From Chloroflexota bacterium (lineage in GTDB: Bacteria > Chloroflexota > Dehalococcoidia > DSTF01 > RBG-16-68-14): a stretch of 33,330 nucleotides of DNA. The notes beneath the pieces were generated by a model, which searched no databases, was not told where the DNA came from, and saw only the letters and a program-made list of their open reading frames with translations. The stretch spans positions 1 through 33,330 of the forward strand of contig JADFPV010000029.1 in assembly GCA_022562155.1 (NCBI GenBank), written 5' to 3'. Positions 16,145 to 24,973 of the stretch are shown one piece after another; position 1 is the first letter of the stretch; every line of letters starts with the position of its first letter. A program made the translations under genes and the position numbers.

Positions 16145-18636
16145 GAAGGCACCCACGCCTCCACGACTTCACTGTCGATGAGCGTCTCGACCTCGCTCTC
16201 GCTGAAGCCTAGCTCGTTCAGGATCGACCGCGTGTGTCCGCCGAGCGGCTCCCACGGCCCGAACGTGAGCGTCTCGTCGGAGAACTTCTGGAGCGCGCCG
16301 TGTCTGCGGTACGTGCCGTAGACGGGACTCTCGACCTCAACCATGTGGCCCAGCTCCCGCATCGTCTCGTCCTCCAGGCAGAACCTGCCGGGGTCTCGCG
16401 TCTCGACGGCGACGAGAGGCACGTCATGCTCGGCGAGGGTTCGCTCCCACTCATCAGCGGGTCGCGTCCGGAAGACCGCCGCGATCTCGTCTGCGAGGCT
16501 GTCGTCGCTCTTAGTGGCCAAGTCTGGCCGCTCGACTGCCTGGCAGAACGCCTCCCACTCATGCTCTCGCGGGCAGGCCAAAAATACCCAGCCGTCCTTG
16601 GCTTCGTATAGGCGGTAGCGTGGCCCCAGGCCGTAGAGGTTCGCGTCCACGCGCGGCGGCTCTGGAACCCCATCGTAGTCGATCAGCTCGTCCGTGTTGG
16701 CGTACATGTTGGAGCAGAGCATGCTCGTCAGCAGCTCCTGGCCGCTGCCGCTCTTGTCGCGAGCGTGTAGGCCCAGCAGCAGCGCGGTCGCGGAACCCAG
16801 CGCCGCGATCGGGTCGGCGTTCCACTCGGCGGCCTTGAGCAGCCGCCAGGCCTCGTCCTTGAGATCGTTGATCGGCAATGCTTCGCTGCCCGGGCGCGGG
16901 TGGCCTTCGCCGGCCTGCCGCATCTGGTTGCCGCCGTTCGCGGCCGCGATCGCGTAGAACGCCGGCCGGCGGCAGTCCGGCCCGCTGTCGCCGTACGACG
17001 CCGCGTTGAGGTAGAGCGCGCGCGGGTTGAGTCGCTTGCACGTCTCGTAGTCGATGCCGAGTCTCTCCGCGACGCCCGGCCGGAAGTTGTGCAGCACCAT
17101 GTCAGCCTGCGCGATCAGCTTGTGCGCGACCTCGCGCCCTTCAGGCCGCTTCAGGTCGAGCGCGAGGCTCTCCTTGCCTTGTGTCATCGGGAATGAGAGC
17201 AGGCCGTCCGTCGAGTAGCGGCTGAAGTCGCCGCCCGGCACCTCGACGCGGATCACGCGCGCGCCCATGTTCGCCAGCACGCCGGTCGAGTACGGCGCCG
17301 CGATCCATTGCGAGAAGTCGACAATCGTCACGCCGGCCAGCGGCCCGTCTCCCGTCGCGTGGTCGCCGCCGTTTGTTGATGTCGACTCTCCATCGAACGT
17401 TGCGTTCGCGTGCTCGTCGAGCTGCGGCGCCGCTTTCCCGATGACCGCCTCGTTTGCCGAGAAGCGTACGAGCGGGCCGATCTGCTTCGTCGGCTGGCCG
17501 TCGAGGCCTGGCACGTCGACGACGTTGCCGTTGTGCAGCACCTGCCGGTGCTCGAGCGCCTCCCGTGGCCAGCGGACGCGTTCGACGGCGACGTTCTCAT
17601 ACTTGTCGAAGATCTCCGTCCACTCGGCGTACGTCTTGGAGCGCACACGCTCCAGCACGATCTCCCAGAGCGCCTCGGAGTCGGCCTCATCGCCGACGGC
17701 CGGCAGCTTGGCGAAACGTTCATCTTCGTAGACATGGACGAGGTCGAGCGCCTGCATCTGCGCGAAACAGAGGTGGTCGATCGTGTTCGCGAACTGGAGC
17801 CAGACGCCGTCCTTCGTGACCGCTGTTAAGTAGTTCGGACGCGGCACACGGAAGGATGGCCGGTGAACCTCGCGCGGGTTATAGGTTTTCGACTCGTCGC
17901 CACCGTCCTTACCCAACTGCTGTCGTCGCCCCATCAACTGCTGCAGGTACATGTTCGCGGTCTGGCCTTCCGCTTCCGGCCCCTGTTCACGCAGCTGGTG
18001 GCCGATCCACAGGATCAGGTCGTACGGTATCAGCGACGCCAGCAGCGAGACGCTGACCTTCTGCCCGCGTCCGGTCGATTGGCGCTTGTGGAGCGCTGCA
18101 AGGATGCCTTGCACGGTGAGCATCGCGGCTGAATAGGAAGCGCAGGGGACGGCCGGATAGCCGGGACCGTTCCGGTCCGCGATGCGTTCGAACATCATCA
18201 TCCGGCCGAACTTCGCGCAGACGAGCGCCTCGTAGCCCTTCAGGTGGGCGAACGCGCCCTCTTCGCCGTAACCGGTGATTGCCGCATAGATCGCGGCCGG
18301 GTTTGCTTCTCGCACCTGCTCGTAGCCGATGCCGAGTCGCTCTGCAACGCCGGGCCTATACGACGTCACGACCGCGTCCGCGTCGCGAATGAGTTCCAGC
18401 GCCCGCTCCTGACCGGCGTCCGATTTCAGGTCGAGCGCGACGCTCCTCTTGCCGCGATTCCAGGTCTGGAACGCCGGCTGGCTGCGGGCGGGATCGCCTT
18501 CCGGTGGCTCGACCTTGATAACGTCGGCGCCGTTGTCGGCGAGGACCATCGTCGCCAGCGGTCCTGCCATCCAGGTACTGAAGTCGACGACCCGCAGGCC
18601 GTCGCACGCCCCGCCGCCGCTTGCGGCGGACCTCAT
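16141..18636 (-). CDS. fused tandem CaiB/BaiF (type III) CoA-transferase, two domains in one polypeptide
   Basis: GLRVVDFSTWMAGPLATMVLADNGADVIKVEPPEGD and, later, GVTIVDFSQWIAAPYSTGVLANMGARVIRVEVPGGD; ATG 18636 overlaps upstream TGA. Confidence 0.93.
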   Translation of the reverse strand: MRSAASGGGACDGLRVVDFSTWMAGPLATMVLADNGADVIKVEPPEGDPARSQPAFQTWNRGKRSVALDLKSDAGQERALELIRDADAVVTSYRPGVAERLGIGYEQVREANPAAIYAAITGYGEEGAFAHLKGYEALVCAKFGRMMMFERIADRNGPGYPAVPCASYSAAMLTVQGILAALHKRQSTGRGQKVSVSLLASLIPYDLILWIGHQLREQGPEAEGQTANMYLQQLMGRRQQLGKDGGDESKTYNPREVHRPSFRVPRPNYLTAVTKDGVWLQFANTIDHLCFAQMQALDLVHVYEDERFAKLPAVGDEADSEALWEIVLERVRSKTYAEWTEIFDKYENVAVERVRWPREALEHRQVLHNGNVVDVPGLDGQPTKQIGPLVRFSANEAVIGKAAPQLDEHANATFDGESTSTNGGDHATGDGPLAGVTIVDFSQWIAAPYSTGVLANMGARVIRVEVPGGDFSRYSTDGLLSFPMTQGKESLALDLKRPEGREVAHKLIAQADMVLHNFRPGVAERLGIDYETCKRLNPRALYLNAASYGDSGPDCRRPAFYAIAAANGGNQMRQAGEGHPRPGSEALPINDLKDEAWRLLKAAEWNADPIAALGSATALLLGLHARDKSGSGQELLTSMLCSNMYANTDELIDYDGVPEPPRVDANLYGLGPRYRLYEAKDGWVFLACPREHEWEAFCQAVERPDLATKSDDSLADEIAAVFRTRPADEWERTLAEHDVPLVAVETRDPGRFCLEDETMRELGHMVEVESPVYGTYRRHGALQKFSDETLTFGPWEPLGGHTRSILNELGFSESEVETLIDSEVVEAWVPS

Positions 18637-19700
18637 ACGCTCGCCTCGCGGACCGGCAGCAGGAGCGTCGCGCTGCACGGCGTCACTGGCCCTTCTTGCG
18701 TCGCGATCGTCACGTCGACGTCGACGCGATGTTCGCCGGCCTCTTCGTACTTCTTCGTTATCTTGCCGGTGATGATCATGTCGTCGCCCGCGCAGACGTT
18801 GCCCCGCATCGCGACCTTCATCCGGCGTACCGTGCTCTTCGGCCCGCCCCAGTCGGTCAGAAAGCGCGACACCATGCCCATGTTGAACGGTGTGTTCACG
18901 AAGACGTCTTTAGCCTTCGATCGCTCCTGTGCGTAGTCGCGGTTCGAGTGCTGCGGCGAGAAGTCGCGCGTAGCCGATGCGAGATACGCCGCCCGCGTTG
19001 TGGTGAACGGCATGACCAGTTTCGGCAGTTCGTCTCCCTCGCTCACGTCGTCCCAGTAGCGGTCGACGTACTGCGGAGGCTGGTAGCCGGTCTTCTCGCC
19101 TTCGATCGCTTCTTCGACGGCGGGGCTCCAGCCTGCGCTCGATGCTGCGCTGGACGATTCTGCTTCGCGGCCGTAGCCGAACCCCGTCATGCGCTCTCGC
19201 ACGATCAGTTCGCCGCTCTGGTTGCGATAGAGCCGGTCCATCGTCCAGAAATGTCCTTCGCCGAGCTTCGTCTTCTTCCATGGCGAGATCGATACGAGCC
19301 GCTGGCTGACGCTGATCCGGTCGCCCGCCACGGCGGGACGTGCGAACTCCAGCTCGACGTCAGAAATGATGCCGACGGGCAGGTTCAGCAGCTCTTTGAT
19401 CGTGTAGTGGATATGCGGCGCCGGTTCACGTCCGTCCGGCGGCCATGGCCAGCGGAACGGCATGCTGAACGTCGTCATGATCGATCCCGGCGGCGCGACG
19501 AGGCCGCCGTGCCCCTGCGATCTCGCGTACGCCTTGTCCAGGTAGAGGGGGTTGCCGTCCTCCAGCGTCTCGCACCAGTGGCGGATCAGGTACTCACTGA
19601 CCTCCAGCGGCGCCGCTTCCGGCTCCGACTCTTCGGTCAGGGCCTGGAGGCGCTGCTTCGTCTCTTCGGACAGGTCATCGGGGATGTAGTCCAGCGCCAT
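18633..19700 (-). CDS. MaoC-like double-hotdog hydratase/dehydratase
   Basis: MALDYIPDDLSEETKQRL start; C-terminal ATRDFSPQHSNRDYAQ (MaoC Asp/His-type motif); N-terminal FAS1_DH-like region. Confidence 0.85.
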   Translation of the reverse strand: MALDYIPDDLSEETKQRLQALTEESEPEAAPLEVSEYLIRHWCETLEDGNPLYLDKAYARSQGHGGLVAPPGSIMTTFSMPFRWPWPPDGREPAPHIHYTIKELLNLPVGIISDVELEFARPAVAGDRISVSQRLVSISPWKKTKLGEGHFWTMDRLYRNQSGELIVRERMTGFGYGREAESSSAASSAGWSPAVEEAIEGEKTGYQPPQYVDRYWDDVSEGDELPKLVMPFTTTRAAYLASATRDFSPQHSNRDYAQERSKAKDVFVNTPFNMGMVSRFLTDWGGPKSTVRRMKVAMRGNVCAGDDMIITGKITKKYEEAGEHRVDVDVTIATQEGPVTPCSATLLLPVREASV

Positions 19701-19702
19701 CG

Positions 19703-20839
19703 CTAGCGGTCCAAGATCTCCTCGGCGATGATGTCCTCCCAGAAGCCGGAGTCGCCCATCGAGAGTTGGTACTGCTTGCCGCGCCGGAGGAAGAGCGTCG
19801 TGTCCATGTCTTCGTCGTAACCGATGCCGCCGTGGATCTGGGCGCCAATGTCCGAGGCCTTGCGGAACGTGTCGCCGGCAAACGCTTTGGCTGTTGCCAC
19901 GATCTCGCGGGACGGCTCTCCTTCGTCCAGCGTCCATGCCGCGTAAAACGTTGTCGTGTCTGCCGCGATGATCTCGGTAATCGAGAGCGCAAGGTAGTGC
20001 TGGATCGCCTGGAAGCTGCCGATCGGGTGGCCGAACTGGACGCGTTCCTTCGCGAACGCCGTAGCCATCTCGTGGATGCGCTCGGAAGCTCCCACCATGT
20101 AGCCGCATAGCGCGACGACGCCGCGTTCGATCACGCCTTCGAGCGACTCCCAGGCCTTACCCGGCTCGCCGATGACGTCCGCGGTTGCGACCTTCACGCC
20201 GTCGAGCTTCATCTGGAACTGGCGGTCGCGGGCCACGGTGTTGAGTGGCTCCATGCGTACGTTTACGTCGTTCGGGTCGACCAGGAACATCGACAGCCCG
20301 TCGGTCTCAGGCGGCGATCCCGCCGTCCGCGCGACGACGAGGACGCGGTCAGCCGCCGTCGCGAACTCGACGAACATCTTCGTGCCGTTTAGCACGTAGC
20401 CGTCACCCTCGGGCACGGCTGTCGCGTGGACGCTGCGAGCGTCGTAGAACGTGTTCTCCTCTTGCAGTGCGAACGCGATCACCGTTTCGCCGGAGATCAT
20501 GGCGGGCAGCCAACACTGCTTCTGTTCATCATTACCGGCGGCGGCGATGGCCCCGCCCGCCAGGATGACAGTCGGGATGTACGGACTGGGGCAGAGCGAA
20601 CGCCCCATCTCCTTCGTCAGCACGACAAGCTCGACGGTACCCATCCCGGACCCGCCGACGTCTTCGTTGTGCGGCAAGCCGAACCAGCCTAGGTCGGCCA
20701 TCTTCTTCCACAGGTCGCGCGAGAATCCATTTTCGTTGGACTCCATCTCTCGCGCCATGCTCAACGGGGACTCTGTCGAAAGAAACGACCGCGCCGTGCT
20801 TTGCAGCGTCTTCTGTTCTTCGCTGAACTCCATGTCCAT
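19703..20839 (-). CDS. acyl-CoA dehydrogenase (possible catalytically divergent subunit)
   Basis: 378 aa; FSEEQKTLQSTARSFL, QIHGGIGYDEDMDTTLFLRRG; atypical C-terminus. Confidence 0.92.
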   Translation of the reverse strand: MDMEFSEEQKTLQSTARSFLSTESPLSMAREMESNENGFSRDLWKKMADLGWFGLPHNEDVGGSGMGTVELVVLTKEMGRSLCPSPYIPTVILAGGAIAAAGNDEQKQCWLPAMISGETVIAFALQEENTFYDARSVHATAVPEGDGYVLNGTKMFVEFATAADRVLVVARTAGSPPETDGLSMFLVDPNDVNVRMEPLNTVARDRQFQMKLDGVKVATADVIGEPGKAWESLEGVIERGVVALCGYMVGASERIHEMATAFAKERVQFGHPIGSFQAIQHYLALSITEIIAADTTTFYAAWTLDEGEPSREIVATAKAFAGDTFRKASDIGAQIHGGIGYDEDMDTTLFLRRGKQYQLSMGDSGFWEDIIAEEILDR

Positions 20840-20849
20840 AAGGCTTCTC

Positions 20850-22022
20850 CTAAGACGCCGGCAGGCCGAGGTAGCGGCGCGCGATGATGTTCTTCGAGAT
20901 ATCGACTCCGGCTGCCGCGACTCGCTGGTGGCCCGCCCAGAGGTAGTCGTCCACCATGTCGCCGTCCATCGGCGCGTGGCCGCCGTTGTGCCAGAGGTAG
21001 CCGTACGGCCCCATGATGTCCAGCGCTTCGTCCGTCAGGACCGTCTCGGCGATACCGCCCCACATCTTGTTCATCGCCGCCTCGTTCGCGGGGACGTAGT
21101 CCGGCCGCACCGCTTCGCAGACGCAACGCAGATCGAGCATCCTGCCCGCCTCGACGACCATCGCCAGTTTCGCGATCTTGCGGCGGACGACAGGGTCGTC
21201 CCTGAGTGGCTTGCCGTTCAGCTCCGTGTCCTTCACCCACTGGACGAGCCGGTTGAACTTGCGGATGGTGGGCGCGAACGACGTCATCGCGAAGCGCTCG
21301 TATGTGAGTGCCTCCGTGATGTAGCGCCAGCCCTCGTTCAGTTCGCCGACGAGGCGTTCTTTAGGCACGCGCACGTCGTCGAAGAAGACGTCGTTGGTCT
21401 GTTCTCCGATCACGGTATTCATCGGCGAGAGCGTCATGCCCGGCGTCGGCACGTCGATGATCAGCAGGCTGATGCCCTTGTGCTTGGGCGCGTCCGGATC
21501 GGTGCGCACGCCCGTCCACATGTAGTCGGCAAAGTGCGCCGACGTGATGAAGCGCTTCTGCCCGTTCAGGACGTACTCGTCGCCGTCCAGTTCGGCCTTC
21601 ATCTGCATGTTCGCGAGGTCGGAGCCGGCCTCAGGCTCCGTGTACGCGAGCGCCCACTGGATCTCGTTCTTGAGGATGCGCGGGATGAACTCCTGCTTCA
21701 GCTTCTCGCTGCCGTTGTGCAGCAGCGTGTTCACGACGACGCCGAGGTTCTTGCCCACGATAGGCGCCTGCGCCTTATGCAGCTCGTCGTTGAGGATGTA
21801 CTGCGCCAGCGGCATCGATTCGCCGGTGCCGCCGTACTCCTTCGGGAAGCCCATCGAGAGCCAGCCGCGCTTCGACATCTTCGTCACGAACTCCTGCCGC
21901 TCCGGAGTGTCGAGCAGCCCGCCCAGCCATTTCGACCGGATGGTGTCCGTCATGTTGGCTTCAATGAACTCGCGTACCTCTTTGCGGAAGGCCTCTTCCT
22001 CCTCGCTGAATCGAAAGTCCAT
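20850..22022 (-). CDS. acyl-CoA dehydrogenase
   Basis: 390 aa; QWALAYTEPEAGSDLANMQMKA; GAGGAGG Shine-Dalgarno upstream of ATG 22022. Confidence 0.94.
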   Translation of the reverse strand: MDFRFSEEEEAFRKEVREFIEANMTDTIRSKWLGGLLDTPERQEFVTKMSKRGWLSMGFPKEYGGTGESMPLAQYILNDELHKAQAPIVGKNLGVVVNTLLHNGSEKLKQEFIPRILKNEIQWALAYTEPEAGSDLANMQMKAELDGDEYVLNGQKRFITSAHFADYMWTGVRTDPDAPKHKGISLLIIDVPTPGMTLSPMNTVIGEQTNDVFFDDVRVPKERLVGELNEGWRYITEALTYERFAMTSFAPTIRKFNRLVQWVKDTELNGKPLRDDPVVRRKIAKLAMVVEAGRMLDLRCVCEAVRPDYVPANEAAMNKMWGGIAETVLTDEALDIMGPYGYLWHNGGHAPMDGDMVDDYLWAGHQRVAAAGVDISKNIIARRYLGLPAS

Positions 22023-22061
22023 GCTGCTACCTCCTCGGTGGCGTTGGTGGTTCGGTTCTCA

Positions 22062-22086
22062 GGCGAGGCCGCGGGAGAGCCTCGCC
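22062..22086. other. 8-bp perfect inverted repeat GGCGAGGC-N9-GCCTCGCC between two operon genes
   Basis: 22062-22069 and 22079-22086 are exact reverse complements; no T-tract follows on either side. Confidence 0.5.
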
Positions 22087-22093
22087 GTGTTGT

Positions 22094-23263
22094 TCAGGCG
22101 ATCGCCTCGCTGCGGCGCAGCGCTTCGATGGCCGGTTCGTCGTAACCAAGCTCGCTTAGGATATCAGGTGTGTCCTGTCCTGCCTCTGGGCCGGGGCTGC
22201 GTATCGAACCGGGCGTCTCGGACAGCTTGGCCATCACGCCGACCTGAGTGCGCGTGCTGCCGTCGCCCTGTTCGACGTCGACGATCAGCTCGCGATGGCG
22301 CAGGTGCGGGTCGTTGACCACCTCATCGATGCCCAAGACCGGGCCCACGCACGTCTCGCCCGGCATCAGCAGCTCGACCCACTCATCGCGCGTCTTCGTG
22401 AGGAACGCCTCGCGAAACGCTCCAAAGACCGCCTGCTGCTGCTCCTCGTCGCCGTACTGGTGCGGGATTAGGTCCTCACGCTCCAGCAGCTTGCAGAGGT
22501 TTTCGTAGAACCACGGTTCGATAGCTCCGACCGAGACGTACTTTCCGTCCTTCGTCTCGTAGATGCTGTACCAGGGATAGAGGCCGGTCGTGATCGTCCC
22601 GCCCCTGTGCGGTACCGCGCCTGTCGTTAGGTGCTCTTCGATCGGGAAGAACATCATGGTGACCAGGCCGTCCACCATGGCCATGTCGATGTACTGGCCC
22701 TTACCCGTGCGTTCGCGCGCCAAAAGAGCACCTAATACGCTGATGGCGGCGTTCATGCCTCCACCCGCGTTGTCCGCGATCGTATTGCCGGGGATCATCG
22801 GCGGGCCGTCGCGGTCGCCCGTCATGTCCAGCATGCCGGTGATGCCCTGGTAGTTGATGTCGTGGCCGACGTAGCTGCTGTACGGCCCCTCTTGGCCGTA
22901 TCCGGAGAGTGAGGCGTAGACGATCTCCGGCCGGACCGCCTTCACGGCTTTGTAATCAACACCGAGGCGCTTTACGACCCCCGGCCGGAAGCCCTCCGTG
23001 ATTACATCCGAAGTCGCCGCAAGGGCGAAGAAGACCTTCTTGCCTTCGTCAGTCTTTAGATTGAGACTAATGCTGCGTGAGTTGCGCCGGATGGCGGAGT
23101 CGCCTGGAAGGTTGATCATGCGCCCTGCTCGCGGCCCTTCCTTCGGCTCCGGCGCTTCCACCCGGATCACGTCTGCTCCCATATCGGCCAGGATCTGGGA
23201 ACAGTGCGGTCCCGGGCCCAACCGGGCCATATCGATGATGCGGATTCCCTCTAGGGCGAGCAA
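22094..23263 (-). CDS. alpha-methylacyl-CoA racemase-like CaiB/BaiF family protein
   Basis: Probable TTG start (LLALEGIRIIDMARLGPGPHCSQILADMGADVIRV) behind AGAAGGAGAGAC; GHDINYQGITG and DNAGGGMNAAISVLGALLARERTGKGQ resemble AMACR His/Asp regions. Confidence 0.85.
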   Translation of the reverse strand: MLALEGIRIIDMARLGPGPHCSQILADMGADVIRVEAPEPKEGPRAGRMINLPGDSAIRRNSRSISLNLKTDEGKKVFFALAATSDVITEGFRPGVVKRLGVDYKAVKAVRPEIVYASLSGYGQEGPYSSYVGHDINYQGITGMLDMTGDRDGPPMIPGNTIADNAGGGMNAAISVLGALLARERTGKGQYIDMAMVDGLVTMMFFPIEEHLTTGAVPHRGGTITTGLYPWYSIYETKDGKYVSVGAIEPWFYENLCKLLEREDLIPHQYGDEEQQQAVFGAFREAFLTKTRDEWVELLMPGETCVGPVLGIDEVVNDPHLRHRELIVDVEQGDGSTRTQVGVMAKLSETPGSIRSPGPEAGQDTPDILSELGYDEPAIEALRRSEAIA

Positions 23264-23296
23264 ATCGTCTCTCCTTCTGTTGTTTGGCCGCACGTT

Positions 23297-23326
23297 GTTG
23301 TAGCGTGTTCTTTGCGAGACCGTCAA
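23297..23326 (-). promoter_or_regulatory. candidate promoter TTGACG-N18-TACAAC for the 22094-23263 gene
   Basis: Minus-strand TTGACG (23321-23326) and TACAAC (23297-23302) in the divergent intergenic region. Confidence 0.35.
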
Positions 23327-23344
23327 ATCGAAAGGAAAGACTAC

Positions 23345-24961
23345 GTGTCAGACTCGGATCAGAAGTGGGACCTGGAGGCGGACGTTGTCGTCGCGGGCTC
23401 CGGTGGCGCCGGGCTGACGGCAGCCATCCTCGCGCACGACCAAGGCGCGAACGTTGTCGTCATCGAACGCTCCGACAAGGTCGGCGGCACAACAGCCGTG
23501 TCCGGCGGCGGACTCTGGATCCCGATGAACGACCACATGTCCGAAGTCGGCGCGACCGACTCTCGTGACGAGGCGCTGGCATATTGCTTGGCGCTTACAG
23601 CCGGGCAAGCGCCGGCCGAGCTGGTTGAGACCTTCGTCGACACTGCACCTGTGATGGTTCGATACCTGGAAGAGCACACGCCGCTCAAGTTTACCGCCAC
23701 GCAAATGCCCGACTATCGCGCCGAGGAACAGGGCGCGAAACTAGGCGGCCGCACCCTCGATCCCGAGATGCTGCTCAAGTCCGAGTTGGGCGAATGGGCG
23801 GACAAGCTCCGGCCATCGCCGCTCATGTTCGTCCCGCTCAAGATTGAAGAGTCGCTAAAAGGGATGTCCCAGCCCAAGTCGATTCCGGTCGCCGTCGTCG
23901 TCGATCGCATGAAGAAGGGCATCGTCGCGTCTGGCAACGCGCTCGTCGGCAGGCTGCTCAAGGGCTGCATCGAACGAAACATTACGATCATGCTCGAAAC
24001 GCGCGCCCGAGAACTCGTCCGCGAGGGCGGCGCTGTGGTCGGCCTCAGCGCTGATCGTGATGGCCAGCCGTACAGCATGAGCGCCAAGGGCGGCGTGATC
24101 CTCGCCTGCGGCGGCTTCGAGTGGAACGACAAGCTCCGAGAAGAACACCTGCCCGTGGACGTGGCCGGTCACTGCAGCCCCGCCTCCAACGAAGGCGACG
24201 GACTCGCGATGGCGCTGGAGGCCGGCGCGGAGATCGGCAACATGGACCAGGCCTGGATCTACCCCGGCGGCACCGTCCCGAGCGAGGAGCACGAAGGGCG
24301 GCCGGTCAGCCGCTGGATCATGGCCGAACGTACGTTGCCCCACGTGATCCTCGTGAACAAGGCGGGCCGTCGCTTCGCGAACGAGGCGCAGAACTATCAC
24401 GACCTCGGCAAGTCGTTTTCGGACGAAGCCAACCTGCCTTGTTGGGCGATTCTTGACGGCCAGTACCGCTCGAAGTACCCGATCCTCACCATCATGCCCG
24501 GCGACCCGGACCCCGACTGGCTCACGAAGGCCGGTTCCTTGGAGGAGCTCGCGAGCGTTCTCGGCATCGATGGCGGCGGGCTTAGGTCGACCGTCGAGCG
24601 CTGGAACGAGATGGTCGGGCAGGGCAAGGACACCGACTTCGGTCGCGGCGAAGGCGGTTACGAACGCTGGTTGGGCGATCCGGAAGCGCCGCATCCCAAC
24701 CTTGGTACGATCAAGGAGCCTCCCTTCTACGCGCTGCCCGTGCATGCGCATTCAGCGGGAACGAAGGGCGGGCCCAAAACAAATAGCAAGGGCGAGGTCA
24801 TCGACGCGCAGGGGAACGCTATTCCAGGCCTCTACGCGGCGGGGAACGTCATGGCCAACATCGCCGGGCCCGGTTATTATGGCGGCGGCGGCACGATTGG
24901 AACGGCGATGACGTGGGGTTATCTCTGCGGCATCAACGCCGCTAAGGCCGCGCAAACGTAA
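23345..24961 (+). CDS. FAD-dependent oxidoreductase, 3-ketosteroid delta1-dehydrogenase/fumarate reductase flavoprotein family
   Basis: GTG start behind GAAAGGAAAG; DVVVAGSGGAGLTAAILAHDQGANVVVIERSDKVGGTTAVSGGGLWIPMN; GPGYYGGGGTIGTAMTWGY. Confidence 0.88.
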   Translation: MSDSDQKWDLEADVVVAGSGGAGLTAAILAHDQGANVVVIERSDKVGGTTAVSGGGLWIPMNDHMSEVGATDSRDEALAYCLALTAGQAPAELVETFVDTAPVMVRYLEEHTPLKFTATQMPDYRAEEQGAKLGGRTLDPEMLLKSELGEWADKLRPSPLMFVPLKIEESLKGMSQPKSIPVAVVVDRMKKGIVASGNALVGRLLKGCIERNITIMLETRARELVREGGAVVGLSADRDGQPYSMSAKGGVILACGGFEWNDKLREEHLPVDVAGHCSPASNEGDGLAMALEAGAEIGNMDQAWIYPGGTVPSEEHEGRPVSRWIMAERTLPHVILVNKAGRRFANEAQNYHDLGKSFSDEANLPCWAILDGQYRSKYPILTIMPGDPDPDWLTKAGSLEELASVLGIDGGGLRSTVERWNEMVGQGKDTDFGRGEGGYERWLGDPEAPHPNLGTIKEPPFYALPVHAHSAGTKGGPKTNSKGEVIDAQGNAIPGLYAAGNVMANIAGPGYYGGGGTIGTAMTWGYLCGINAAKAAQT

Positions 24962-24973
24962 GAGGGGAAAGCT

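Noticed and set aside
18621-19706. 361-aa plus-strand ORF
   Set aside because: Antisense to the MaoC-like gene; high-GC shadow ORF.
19701-20108. N-terminal 136 residues of the 491-aa ORF 18633-20108
   Set aside because: Overlap the 19703-20839 ACAD out of frame; the MaoC-like protein starts naturally at ATG 19700.
20451-22145. 564-aa plus-strand ORF
   Set aside because: Antisense to two clear acyl-CoA dehydrogenases; composition (Arg/His/Val rich) is typical of spurious frames opposite high-GC genes.
23855-24751. 298-aa minus-strand ORF
   Set aside because: Antisense to the KstD-like flavoprotein; shadow ORF.
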